In this document: piece by piece, positions 5,121 to 12,276 of the stretch
Layout: the number at the start of each line of letters is the position of its first letter
Position numbering within the stretch: the stretch's first letter is position 1
NCBI GenBank assembly: GCA_021786265.1
Contig: JAJYNP010000199.1
Span: 1-13,054 of the forward strand
DNA: 13,054 bases
Source: Chloroflexota bacterium
GTDB taxonomy: Bacteria > Chloroflexota > Limnocylindria > Limnocylindrales > CSP1-4
Direction: 5' to 3'
The notes under the pieces: model-generated
What the model was told of the DNA's origin: nothing
The model's database searches: none
The model's input: only the letters and a program-made list of their open reading frames with translations
Position numbers and translations under genes: made by a program

Positions 5121-5579
5121 ATGCAGATCAACCTGAGCGTGAACGGCGCGCCCCGCACGGCGCTGATCGAGGGGCACGAGAGCCTGCTCGAGGTGCTCCG
5201 TGAGTACCTCGGCCTTGCGGGGACCAAGAACGCCTGCGAGCAGGGAGAATGCGGCTCGTGCTCGGTCTGGCTGGACGGCGAGATGGTGAACTCGTGCCTG
5301 GTCCTGGCAGCGCAGGCCGAGGGCGCCGTGGTGCGCACCGTGGAGGGCATGGCACGGGACGGTCGGCTGCATCCGGTCCAGGAGGCGTTCCTGGACGCGG
5401 GCGCGGTGCAGTGCGGGTTTTGCACGCCCGGGCTGCTGCTGGGCGCGGCCGACCTCCTGGCTCGCACACCGCACCCAGACGAGGAGACGATCCGGGAGGC
5501 GCTCGCCGGCCACCTCTGCCGCTGCACCGGCTACCAGAAGATCGTGGCGGCCGTCCAACTGGCCGCCGCTCGATCGTGA
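5121..5579 (+). CDS. Xanthine dehydrogenase-family [2Fe-2S] subunit
   Basis: A 152-residue small subunit with both expected clusters. The plant-type ferredoxin domain has C39-x4-C44-x2-C47 and C59 (CEQGECGSC, then NSC). The four-helix domain has C98-GF-C101-TPG and C133-R-C135-TGY. It relays electrons from the molybdenum site to FAD. The ATG at 5121 is 8 bp after the FAD-subunit stop, with GAGG at 5111-5114. A GTG at 5109 that overlaps the previous stop would add four residues and is possible. The family's N-terminal beta strand (INLSVNG) begins right after the chosen start. It is probably the pucE equivalent. All ligands are intact, in contrast to the relic at 3856-4227. Confidence 0.93.
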   Translation: MQINLSVNGAPRTALIEGHESLLEVLREYLGLAGTKNACEQGECGSCSVWLDGEMVNSCLVLAAQAEGAVVRTVEGMARDGRLHPVQEAFLDAGAVQCGFCTPGLLLGAADLLARTPHPDEETIREALAGHLCRCTGYQKIVAAVQLAAARS

Positions 5580-5589
5580 GGACGTCACG

Positions 5590-8004
5590 ATGAACCACGA
5601 ACCTGGCACGCCCGACGGGATCGGATCGCGGGGCCGCCGTGTGGGTGGGCTTCCGCGCGTGACTGGCGAGTTCGTCTTCGGCACGGACCTGAGAGTTGAC
5701 GGGATGCTCGAGGGCGCGGTCGTGCGGAGCCCGCACGCGCATGCGCGGATCGTCGCGATCGATGCCACGCGCGCCCGGCGGATGCCCGGTGTACACGCCG
5801 TGCTCACGGCGGACCAGCTTCCGGCGAAACGCACGTATGGCCTCGAGTTCGACGACCAGCCGGTGCTCGCGGCCGACCGCGTCCGCTACGAGGGTGAGCC
5901 GGTGGTCGCGATCGCGGCCGACACCCGCGCGCAGGCGCGCGCCGCCGCGTCGGCCGTCACGATCGAATACGACGCCCTGCCGGCGGTCACCGACATGGAA
6001 ACCGCGCTCGATCCGGAGGCCCCGGCGCTCCACGAATGGGGCAACGTGATCCGGCATCTGCGGATCGAGCACGGCGACCCGGCCGCGCACGCCGACGTGT
6101 GGGTGGAGGGCTACTACGAGACCGCCATGCAGGACCAGGCGGCGCTGGGGCCGGAGGCCGCGTTGGCGGTCCCCGCTCCAGACGGCTCAATGGACCTCTA
6201 TGTCATGACGCAGTGGCTGCACGTCGACCTGCACCAGGTCGCGCCGTGCCTGGGCCTGCCCGAGGAGCGGGTCCACTTGCACCTCACGGGCGTGGGAGGG
6301 GCCTTCGGCTCGCGCGAGGACGTGAACCTGGAGATCCTGGCGGGGGTGCTCGCCCAGACTACGGGACGCCCCGTCAAGCTCGCCAACAGCCGGGCCGAAT
6401 CCTTCCGGGGACATGTGCACCGCCACCCCTCCCGATACTGGGTGCGGCACGGCGCCACCCGCGATGGTCGTCTGACGGCGGTCCGGGTACGGGCGCTCCT
6501 GGATGGCGGGGCGTACACCTCGTCCACGCCGGCTGTCCTGTCCAATGCGGCCGCCTTTGCCACCGGCCCGTACGAGGTGCCCAACGCCCTGATCGAGGCG
6601 ACCGCCGTCTACACGAACAACCCTCCCTGCGGCGCCATGCGCGGGTTCGGCTCGCCCCAGCCCTGCTTCGCCTACGAGTCTCAGATGGAGAAGCTCGCCC
6701 GGGCGCTGCAGATGGATCCGGTGGAGCTGCGCCTGAAGAACGCCGTCCATCCCGGATCGATGTTCCCGACCGGGCAGGTCATCACCGGTGAGGCCCCGGT
6801 TGCGGAGCTCCTCGAGCGCTGTCGAGCGCTCCCGCTGCCGGAGGAGCCGGTCGTCCGGACCGCGAGCTCGCTGCCGGGGGGCCTGGGCAACGTCACCCAT
6901 GGCGAGGGGCTTCGGAGAGGGGTCGGATACGCGCTGGGGTTCAAGAACGTCGGCTACAGCGAAGGGTTCGACGACTCCTGCGAGGCGAGGGTGACCTTGT
7001 CGGCCGGAGCCGAGGGACCGCTCGTCGAAGTGCACAGCGCTGCGGTCGACTCGGGCCAGGGGCTGGCCACGGTGCTGGTGCAGGTCGCACGCACCGAGCT
7101 TGGGGTGCACGCGGTGGCACTCCACGAGGCCGATACGGGCGTCGGCTCCGCCGGCTCGAGCTCGGCGTCGAGGCAGACCGTCATGTCGAGCGGCGCCGTT
7201 CAACTCACCTGCACGACTGTCCGCGAGGAGCTGTTCGATCGGGTGCGGGCCGCGCATGACCTGCGCGACGCGCACCTGTCGCTGCAGGAGGGGCAGGTGC
7301 TGGCCGATGGCGTCGCCGTGGCCCGCGTGGAGGAGTTCCTCGATCAGCCGATCGTCGCGACACGGGTCTTCCACCACCGTCCCACGCAGCCGCTCGACGA
7401 GCGCGGCCAGGGCGACGCTCATCCGTTCTTCGCCTTCGTCGCCGAGCGGGCCGTGGTGGACGTGGATGTGCAGCTCGGCCTGGCCCGCGTGGTCCAGCTG
7501 GCGGCCGTCGAGGACGTGGGGCGGGCGATCAACCCGCAGGGCCTGGAAGGCCAGGTCGAGGGTGGTCTCGTCATCGGCATGGGCCACGCGCTGATGGAAG
7601 AGGTCCAGCTGAAGGAGGGGCTCATGCGCAACGCCTCCTTCACCGATTACCTCATTCCCACGGTCCTCGACGCGCCGCCGATCGTCTCCGAGCTGGTGGA
7701 GCACGCGGAGCCGGGGGTGCCCTACGGCGCCAAGGGGGTCGGCGAGGTGCCCACCATCGCGGCCACGGTCGCGGTGGTCAACGCGCTGCGGGCTGCCACC
7801 GGGCGGGAGCTCACCCGCGCCCCCGTCCGATCCGACGACCTTGCCGGCATCGCCCCGCCCGTCACAAGCGCTGAGCCGCCGCCCTCGCCCTCAGTCCCCG
7901 GGCCCAGACCAGTCCTCGAGTACTACGGACGCGGGGGTGGGCAGGGCGATCTGATGCACGCACCGTTTCCGGACGAGCCTGAGGCCCCGGGACGCCGGTC
8001 CTGA
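5590..8004 (+). CDS. pucD: Xanthine dehydrogenase molybdenum-binding subunit (PucD-like)
   Basis: An 804-residue large subunit of a xanthine dehydrogenase-family hydroxylase. The N-terminal aldehyde-oxidase a/b hammerhead domain spans about 18-130. Cofactor motifs follow: GGAFGSRED (236-244), AMRGFGSPQ (349-357), AVDSGQGLATVL and GAKGVGE (713-719) with the conserved Glu719. The stretch HHRPTQPLDERGQG, then RNASFTDYLIPTVLD, strongly recalls xanthine dehydrogenase subunit D (PucD) of purine catabolism, so hypoxanthine or xanthine hydroxylation is the leading guess. About 55 residues after the last family motif form a proline-rich tail of unknown role. The ATG at 5590 is 10 bp after the previous stop, with GAGG at 5578-5581. 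No XdhC/PucA-type maturation factor or molybdenum cofactor genes are in the window. The gene ends 3 bp from a converging gene. An ArsR-controlled purine enzyme would be unusual, so another N-heterocycle substrate is possible. Confidence 0.88.
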   Translation: MNHEPGTPDGIGSRGRRVGGLPRVTGEFVFGTDLRVDGMLEGAVVRSPHAHARIVAIDATRARRMPGVHAVLTADQLPAKRTYGLEFDDQPVLAADRVRYEGEPVVAIAADTRAQARAAASAVTIEYDALPAVTDMETALDPEAPALHEWGNVIRHLRIEHGDPAAHADVWVEGYYETAMQDQAALGPEAALAVPAPDGSMDLYVMTQWLHVDLHQVAPCLGLPEERVHLHLTGVGGAFGSREDVNLEILAGVLAQTTGRPVKLANSRAESFRGHVHRHPSRYWVRHGATRDGRLTAVRVRALLDGGAYTSSTPAVLSNAAAFATGPYEVPNALIEATAVYTNNPPCGAMRGFGSPQPCFAYESQMEKLARALQMDPVELRLKNAVHPGSMFPTGQVITGEAPVAELLERCRALPLPEEPVVRTASSLPGGLGNVTHGEGLRRGVGYALGFKNVGYSEGFDDSCEARVTLSAGAEGPLVEVHSAAVDSGQGLATVLVQVARTELGVHAVALHEADTGVGSAGSSSASRQTVMSSGAVQLTCTTVREELFDRVRAAHDLRDAHLSLQEGQVLADGVAVARVEEFLDQPIVATRVFHHRPTQPLDERGQGDAHPFFAFVAERAVVDVDVQLGLARVVQLAAVEDVGRAINPQGLEGQVEGGLVIGMGHALMEEVQLKEGLMRNASFTDYLIPTVLDAPPIVSELVEHAEPGVPYGAKGVGEVPTIAATVAVVNALRAATGRELTRAPVRSDDLAGIAPPVTSAEPPPSPSVPGPRPVLEYYGRGGGQGDLMHAPFPDEPEAPGRRS

Positions 8005-8007
8005 ACT

Positions 8008-9111
8008 TCACACCCCGTACGAGTCGGCGAAGATCCGCTCGTTCGCCACTTCACGCGCCTGCAGGGACGCGATGCTGTCCGCGACCGTGACGCGCGGGCC
8101 GGCGACGTAGGCGTCATACCCGGAGAGATCGAGGCCGGAGGCGCGCACTGCATCGGACAGGCGACCGACGACTGTCGTGGCCCCGGCGGGCGCCACAAAG
8201 TCGTCGCCGAACGTGCGCGCCACGAGGGTGACCCGCAGGTTGTGGTCCGTCTGCAGCCAGCCCGCGATCGCATCCAGGTCGTAGAGATCGTCCGAGGAAG
8301 TCGCACCCCAGAAGAGATGCATCTGGCGCTGCGGGAACATCGCCAGCTGCTGCTCGATGAGCGCCTTCATAGGGGCGAACCCCGTGCCGCGCGCGACGAA
8401 GACGAGCGGCCGGTCGGGCGTCGAGCGCATGGTGAACGCGCCCAGTGGCCCGCGCGCGGTGACAACATCCCCGACCTTGGCCTGCTCGAAGGCCCAGCCA
8501 GACAGGCGCCCCCCCTCGAGCTTCTTGATCTGCAGCTCCACCGAACCGTCGGCGCTGGGCGCGTTGCCGATGGAGTAGGCCCGCGACATCCAGTCGGTGC
8601 CGGGCACCCAGATCTCGACGTACTGGCCCGGCGCGAACTCGCACATGCAGTCCTCGGGCCGGTGCGGCTTCAACAGGAAGAGGCGGGTGGCGCTGCCCAC
8701 CTGGCGGATCTCCTGGATTTCGAGCTGGATCATCCGGTCCGGGTGAGGCAGCACGTCGATGAGGGCGATCTGCTCACGCCGTGCCAGCAGCTCGTCCTCG
8801 ATCGAGTGGCGGACCTCCGGCCGAAGCTCCAGGTCGAGGACGACCTGGGCAGGCGGGAAGCTGATCGCATTGGCCGGGCAGGTGGAGGCGCAGGTGCGGC
8901 AGCCGACCATGCAGTGCATCGGGTCGGCCACGACGCTCTTCTTGCGGTCGAAGTCGAAGCGGTAGACGCCCCTCGAACAGCTGACCACGCAGCTCCCGCA
9001 CCCGATGCAGACGTCGGGATCGACGGTGGGGAACCAGGGGATCTCGCTGCGGGGAATGCCGTGCCACGGCTTGCTGAACTTGTCCTCGGATGAGATGGGC
9101 GACTGGGTCAT
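8008..9111 (-). CDS. Ferredoxin-flavin reductase fusion (2x[4Fe-4S] + FNR-like FAD/NAD(P) domains)
   Basis: A 367-residue fusion. Residues 16-85 form a bacterial-type ferredoxin: GIPRSEIPWFPTVDP, then C35-x2-C38-x2-C41-x3-C45 and C67-x3-C71-x2-C74-x3-C78-P. Residues about 125-367 form a ferredoxin-NADP reductase-type module: RAYSIGN (177-183) for FAD, GPLGAF, ARGTGFAPMKAL (240-251) for NAD(P), and AGPRVTVADS (338-347), where the family's usual CGP has Ala in place of Cys. Most such reductases carry a plant-type [2Fe-2S] domain, so two 4Fe-4S clusters are unusual. It probably moves electrons between NAD(P)H and a low-potential partner. The ATG at 9111 has GAGGGAG eight bases upstream. It is the last gene of the leftward operon, 47 bp after the ChrA-like gene. 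Its ferredoxin domain is the relative of the small ferredoxin at 1306-1587. Confidence 0.88.
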   Translation of the reverse strand: MTQSPISSEDKFSKPWHGIPRSEIPWFPTVDPDVCIGCGSCVVSCSRGVYRFDFDRKKSVVADPMHCMVGCRTCASTCPANAISFPPAQVVLDLELRPEVRHSIEDELLARREQIALIDVLPHPDRMIQLEIQEIRQVGSATRLFLLKPHRPEDCMCEFAPGQYVEIWVPGTDWMSRAYSIGNAPSADGSVELQIKKLEGGRLSGWAFEQAKVGDVVTARGPLGAFTMRSTPDRPLVFVARGTGFAPMKALIEQQLAMFPQRQMHLFWGATSSDDLYDLDAIAGWLQTDHNLRVTLVARTFGDDFVAPAGATTVVGRLSDAVRASGLDLSGYDAYVAGPRVTVADSIASLQAREVANERIFADSYGV

Positions 9112-9158
9112 GATGTCAACTCCCTCGGATGGGACATGCCCGCTGCCGGGCGTGTCAA

Positions 9159-10451
9159 TCAGCGCCAGGCACCGCCGAGCGCGAGGTAGGCGGCCCAGGC
9201 GGCCAGTCCGGCCCCGAACACCGCGAGCAGGTTCCAGCGCGCGACGCGCACCGCGACGAATGCCGCGGCGAGCAGCACGAGCGCCGCGGGCAGCCCCAGC
9301 ACGGGGCGCCCGAGCGAGAGGGCCACGCTGGCCAGCAGGCCGACGAAGACGGCCATGACGCCGGCCACCGCCCCCTTGACCCAGGCCCAGCGCCGCAGCC
9401 ACGGGTAGAGCTCGGCCGCGACCGTGGTCATCGCGACGCTGGGGGCAAAGATCGCGATCGCGGCGAGCACGCCACCCCACAGCCCGGCCACGCGATAGCC
9501 GACGAACGCCGCGCTGATCAGGAAGGGGCCCGGTGTGACCTGCCCGAACCCGATCGCCACCCCGAACTCCGGCAGGCCCAGCCAGTGCCGGGTGTCGACC
9601 ACGTCCTGCTGCAGCACCGGCAGGATCGTGGACCCGTTGCCGAACGCGACCGTCCCGATCCGGGTCATGTCGAGGAAGAGCGTGGACAGGACCCCGCTCG
9701 AGACGGTCGCGACCGCCGCGGCCGCCACCACGATGACGCCCGGCACGAGGGCCAGCGCCAGCCGGCGCCACGAGAGCGCCTCCTCGGCCCGCACGGGGGC
9801 GGATGCCCTGCCCGGCGCCACCGCGCCGCCGCGGCCCGGTCGGATCGCGACCGCTCCGATGGCCAGCCCGCCCAGGACTGCCCAGAGCAGGCCGACGCCA
9901 CTCACGGCCACCGCGAACCCGGCCAGCGCCAGCAGCGCCGGCAGCGTGCCGCGGGCGTGCTGGAGGGCGAAGTCGATCGCCACGCTCGCCACCACGCCGA
10001 CCACGATGGCGTCCAGGCCAACCACCAGCCCGGCGACCCCGGGCGCGGACCCATACGTGGCATACACCCAGGAGAGCCCGAGCATCAGCACGAGCGCCGG
10101 CGTGACGAACCCCGCGGTGGCCGCCACGGCGCCGGCCACGCGGTGGATCCGGTAGCCGATGTAGGCGACCAGGTCGACCATGATCGCGCCGGGGTAGAGC
10201 TGCACGAGCCCCAGCCCCTCGTCGATCTCCTCGCGCCCGATCCAGCCACGCCGGACCGGCACCGAGCGGATGTTCTGCAGGATGGCCATGCCGAACGAGG
10301 TCAGGCCGATCGCGAAGAACGTGGCGAAGAGCTGGGCAATACTGGGCACCACGCGGGAGCGGGAGCCCTCCCCGCCTCCGAGCGCGGTCGCGGTCGCGGC
10401 TGCCATACCGCGGGCCGCCGGTCCCGCGACGGTCTCTGTGGCTGACGCCAT
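9159..10451 (-). CDS. Chromate transporter (CHR/ChrA) family membrane protein
   Basis: A 430-residue polytopic membrane protein with the two-domain CHR architecture (long ChrA form, usually about 400-450 residues). Half 1 starts near residue 40 (FFAIGLTSFGMAILQ, then LYPGAIMVDLVAYIGY). Half 2 starts near 265 (GTVAFGNGSTILPVLQQD, then IGFGQVTPGPFLISAAFVGY). The repeated 'FG..., PG..., GY' pattern is the family signature, although the usual FGG reads FGM and FGN here. Residues 1-38 are a cytoplasmic Ala/Gly-rich lead-in and 203-228 a polar linker. Known members export chromate by electrochemical potential. Divergent members may carry other oxyanions, so the substrate is open. The ATG at 10451 shares one base with the stop of the UspA gene (TGATG), showing coupling. 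Confidence 0.87.
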   Translation of the reverse strand: MASATETVAGPAARGMAAATATALGGGEGSRSRVVPSIAQLFATFFAIGLTSFGMAILQNIRSVPVRRGWIGREEIDEGLGLVQLYPGAIMVDLVAYIGYRIHRVAGAVAATAGFVTPALVLMLGLSWVYATYGSAPGVAGLVVGLDAIVVGVVASVAIDFALQHARGTLPALLALAGFAVAVSGVGLLWAVLGGLAIGAVAIRPGRGGAVAPGRASAPVRAEEALSWRRLALALVPGVIVVAAAAVATVSSGVLSTLFLDMTRIGTVAFGNGSTILPVLQQDVVDTRHWLGLPEFGVAIGFGQVTPGPFLISAAFVGYRVAGLWGGVLAAIAIFAPSVAMTTVAAELYPWLRRWAWVKGAVAGVMAVFVGLLASVALSLGRPVLGLPAALVLLAAAFVAVRVARWNLLAVFGAGLAAWAAYLALGGAWR

Positions 10452-10912
10452 CAGCGCACGACGAGGACCGGGCAGCCGGCGCGCTTGGTCACCTGCTCCA
10501 CGGTGCTGCCCATCAGCAGCTCCTCCAGCGAGCGCTTGCCGTGCGAGCCCATCGCGATCAGGTCGCTTCCGAGCTCCTGGGCGGCGGCGAGGATCTCGTC
10601 TCCCGGGGACCCGACCCGTACGTGCAGGGTCGTCTCGATGCCGGCATCGCGCAGGAACTGGGTCTCGGACTCGAGCTCGTGCCGGACCCGGGCCTCGTGC
10701 TCGACCTCCAGCCGCCGCTCGGCCTCGTGCACCGCCTCCTCGGCGATGAACGGATCGGGCACGTCGAGCAGGAAGGGCGGCAGGTCGTCCGGCGTGACCA
10801 CGGTCAGCACGTCGATGGGGCGATGTGAGCACTGGGCGCACTCGAGCACCTTGCCGCCGGCATCCCGGGCGGGGGCCGAGAAATCAGTCGCCCACAGGAT
10901 CTTCTGGAACAT
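10451..10912 (-). CDS. Universal stress protein, UspA family (Cys-containing)
   Basis: A 153-residue UspA domain. It starts MFQKILWATDFS and ends with the ATP-site signature G122-SHG125, nine residues, then G135-S136-T137, and the GCPVLVVR strand. It has an uncommon C25-AQC28 pair in the first helix and Cys147, and a charged, coiled-coil-like insertion at about 57-85. The ATG at 10912 is preceded by GAGGAGG seven bases upstream. It differs substantially from the UspA protein at 716-1186, so the two are not recent copies. It sits between the OsmC-like gene (62-bp gap) and the ChrA-like gene (one-base overlap). This suggests it serves or senses stress linked to that transporter, which is inference. 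Confidence 0.9.
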   Translation of the reverse strand: MFQKILWATDFSAPARDAGGKVLECAQCSHRPIDVLTVVTPDDLPPFLLDVPDPFIAEEAVHEAERRLEVEHEARVRHELESETQFLRDAGIETTLHVRVGSPGDEILAAAQELGSDLIAMGSHGKRSLEELLMGSTVEQVTKRAGCPVLVVR

Positions 10913-10925
10913 CGGAGAGCCTCCT

Positions 10926-10949
10926 CATCCCGGGACCATGGCCGGGATG
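10926..10949 (-). repeat. perfect hairpin abutting the UspA ribosome binding site
   Basis: CATCCCGG (10926-10933) and CCGGGATG (10942-10949) form a perfect 8-bp stem with an 8-nt loop in the 62-bp gap between the OsmC-like and UspA genes. On the minus-strand mRNA its 3' arm runs directly into the GAGGAGG ribosome site (complement of 10920-10926). It could affect translation of the UspA gene, mRNA processing or read-through. There is no T-run, so it is not a classical terminator. Confidence 0.45.
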
Positions 10950-10974
10950 TCCGGTGGGCGCGGAGGGAGCCGCA

Positions 10975-11481
10975 TCAGGCGGCCCGCACCACGCGGGATT
11001 CGATCGTGATGGGCTGGCCCAGCTGCAGGGTGTTGGTCACCGTGCCGTTGAACTGAAGTGCGTCGAGCAGTGGGCGCAAGGCCGCCTCGGGTTCCGGGCT
11101 GGTGACGGTCACCTCGACCCGGAAGTCGCCCAGGCGGGGGCCGTCCGGACCCCCGAAGCGGGTGGCCTGCGCCGTCACCTCGACGGCGTCGATGCGCAGG
11201 CCGGCCGCCGCGCTCTCGCGCTGGATGCCCGAGATCATGCAGGCCGCCAGGGCGCCGATCAGCGCCTCGGTCGGCTTGGGCGCATCCACCGGCTGGGTCC
11301 CGGTGATGGCCCAGGTCGCGCCCCACGAACGCGCGTGCACGGTGGCCATGAGAGCATCGACCTGGCTGGCAACGACCGAGAGCACCTGGGGCTGGGCGTG
11401 GAGGGGGGCGGTCACGGAGGGGCTCCTTGAGGTGTCCGGCCGGACGGGGGCCGTCACGCCCGGGCTGATGGGAGGTTGCAT
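10975..11481 (-). CDS. OsmC-like protein lacking the second redox cysteine
   Basis: A 168-residue OsmC/Ohr-superfamily protein. The core runs from about residue 48: PTEALIGALAAC81MISGI is the first-Cys helix, then the RIDAVEVTAQA strand and the C-terminal LLDALQFNGTVTNTLQLG. In peroxide-reducing members a second Cys sits where N145 is here (CP...NTL becoming NGTVTNTL), so the two-cysteine hydroperoxide mechanism cannot operate. A different thiol or binding role is likely. The start is uncertain. ATG 11481 has GGAGGT eight bases upstream and is 4 bp after the DUF169 stop. GTG 11415, with AAGGAG seven bases upstream, would give 146 residues and remove a Pro/Thr/Ser-rich leader of low complexity. 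It is co-directional with the DUF169, UspA and ChrA-like genes. Confidence 0.82.
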   Translation of the reverse strand: MQPPISPGVTAPVRPDTSRSPSVTAPLHAQPQVLSVVASQVDALMATVHARSWGATWAITGTQPVDAPKPTEALIGALAACMISGIQRESAAAGLRIDAVEVTAQATRFGGPDGPRLGDFRVEVTVTSPEPEAALRPLLDALQFNGTVTNTLQLGQPITIESRVVRAA

Positions 11482-11485
11482 GGAC

Positions 11486-12211
11486 CTACACCTCCGGCGC
11501 GGGCGCCACGCAGCAGATCCCGACGATCACGTCGGCCACCCGCTGCAGCATCTCGGCCGGGATCCCGACGAGCATCTCCTCGTTGGTGAACTCGGCCCGC
11601 TTGCGCGCCTGCTCCTGGGGGATCGTCGCCTCCGGGCGGCCGCTCTGGAACGGCAGCACGGTGGCGTACGCGCAGAAGGAGGTGAGGATCTGGAAACGGA
11701 GCGGGATCTCTACCCCGGTCTCGTAGCTGGTGGCGTTGAGCAGTTGCAGCGCCTGGTGGGGAGTGGCCGCGAAGAGGACCACGTCGGGATCCACGGGGGT
11801 CTGCGCGAGCGGTGTCAGCAGGATCGCCGCGGTCGAGCCGACCCGGAGCTTCGGCGCCTGCTCGATCAGTCGCTTGCCCGCGCGGGGGCTGCCGACCATG
11901 TGCGACTTGGCGTAGGGCACCCCGTTGGTGACCGCCGCGGGAGCCTCCTTGACGCCCAGCATGTAGGCGCCCCGCTGACAGCCGTGGTCGTCGGCCTGCA
12001 TCAGGATCGTCTCGCCCCCCATGGCAAGCCCGACCGCGGCGCAGTAGTACATGGCGCTGGCGGGCCGGGGCAGGCCCTCGGGGACCGCGTGGGGATCGTC
12101 AAAGAGCTTGACCGCGACCGGCGCCTTGGTCAGGTTGACGGCGCCTGCGATCCGGTGACTGAGCTCGGCGTAGTCGGGTGGCTGCTCGCGCAGCACCGTG
12201 ATGGTGGACAT
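11486..12211 (-). CDS. DUF169 family protein
   Basis: A 241-residue soluble protein with the DUF169 (COG2043) pattern: KAPVAVKLFDDP (29-40), YYC57AAVGLAMGGE, GC78QRGAYMLG (77-86) and the FQILTSFC180AYA region. C57, C78, C180 and the tail pair C233-C234 are candidate ligands or redox residues; the first two lie in conserved family blocks. The family has no established biochemical function known to me and is common in anaerobes and metal-rich environments. The ATG at 12211 has AAGGAG seven bases upstream. It lies 65 bp after the permease and 4 bp before the OsmC-like gene, an operon position that ties it to metal(loid) or redox stress by context only. Confidence 0.82.
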   Translation of the reverse strand: MSTITVLREQPPDYAELSHRIAGAVNLTKAPVAVKLFDDPHAVPEGLPRPASAMYYCAAVGLAMGGETILMQADDHGCQRGAYMLGVKEAPAAVTNGVPYAKSHMVGSPRAGKRLIEQAPKLRVGSTAAILLTPLAQTPVDPDVVLFAATPHQALQLLNATSYETGVEIPLRFQILTSFCAYATVLPFQSGRPEATIPQEQARKRAEFTNEEMLVGIPAEMLQRVADVIVGICCVAPAPEV

Positions 12212-12276
12212 CGTTGGGCTCCTTGTCGTGTTCGTGGCCTATGCGCGGGCCCAGCGGGCAGCGCCATGGCCCAGGC

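Noticed and set aside
4440..5834. 464-codon open frame on the minus strand across the FAD and Fe-S subunits
   Set aside because: It crosses three well-supported genes, is rich in Arg/Pro/Ser of the GC-shadow type and has no recognisable domain.
6187..7704. Long open frame (505 codons) on the minus strand across the PucD-like gene
   Set aside because: It is the antisense of a strongly supported gene; long spurious frames are expected at this GC content, and its translation shows no family motif.
9112..9771. Extending the ferredoxin-reductase upstream in its open frame
   Set aside because: The added 220 residues overlap the ChrA-like gene in another frame; the ATG at 9111 has GAGGGAG at good spacing and starts just before the ferredoxin leader.
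9129..10445. 438-codon open frame on the plus strand opposite the ChrA-like gene
   Set aside because: The translation is hydrophilic Arg/His/Asp/Gly-rich, as expected from the antisense of a membrane protein gene.
9159..10451. Naming the CHR-family protein a proven chromate exporter
   Set aside because: The signature FGG motifs read FGM and FGN and no chromate-specific regulator is nearby, so only the family is assigned.
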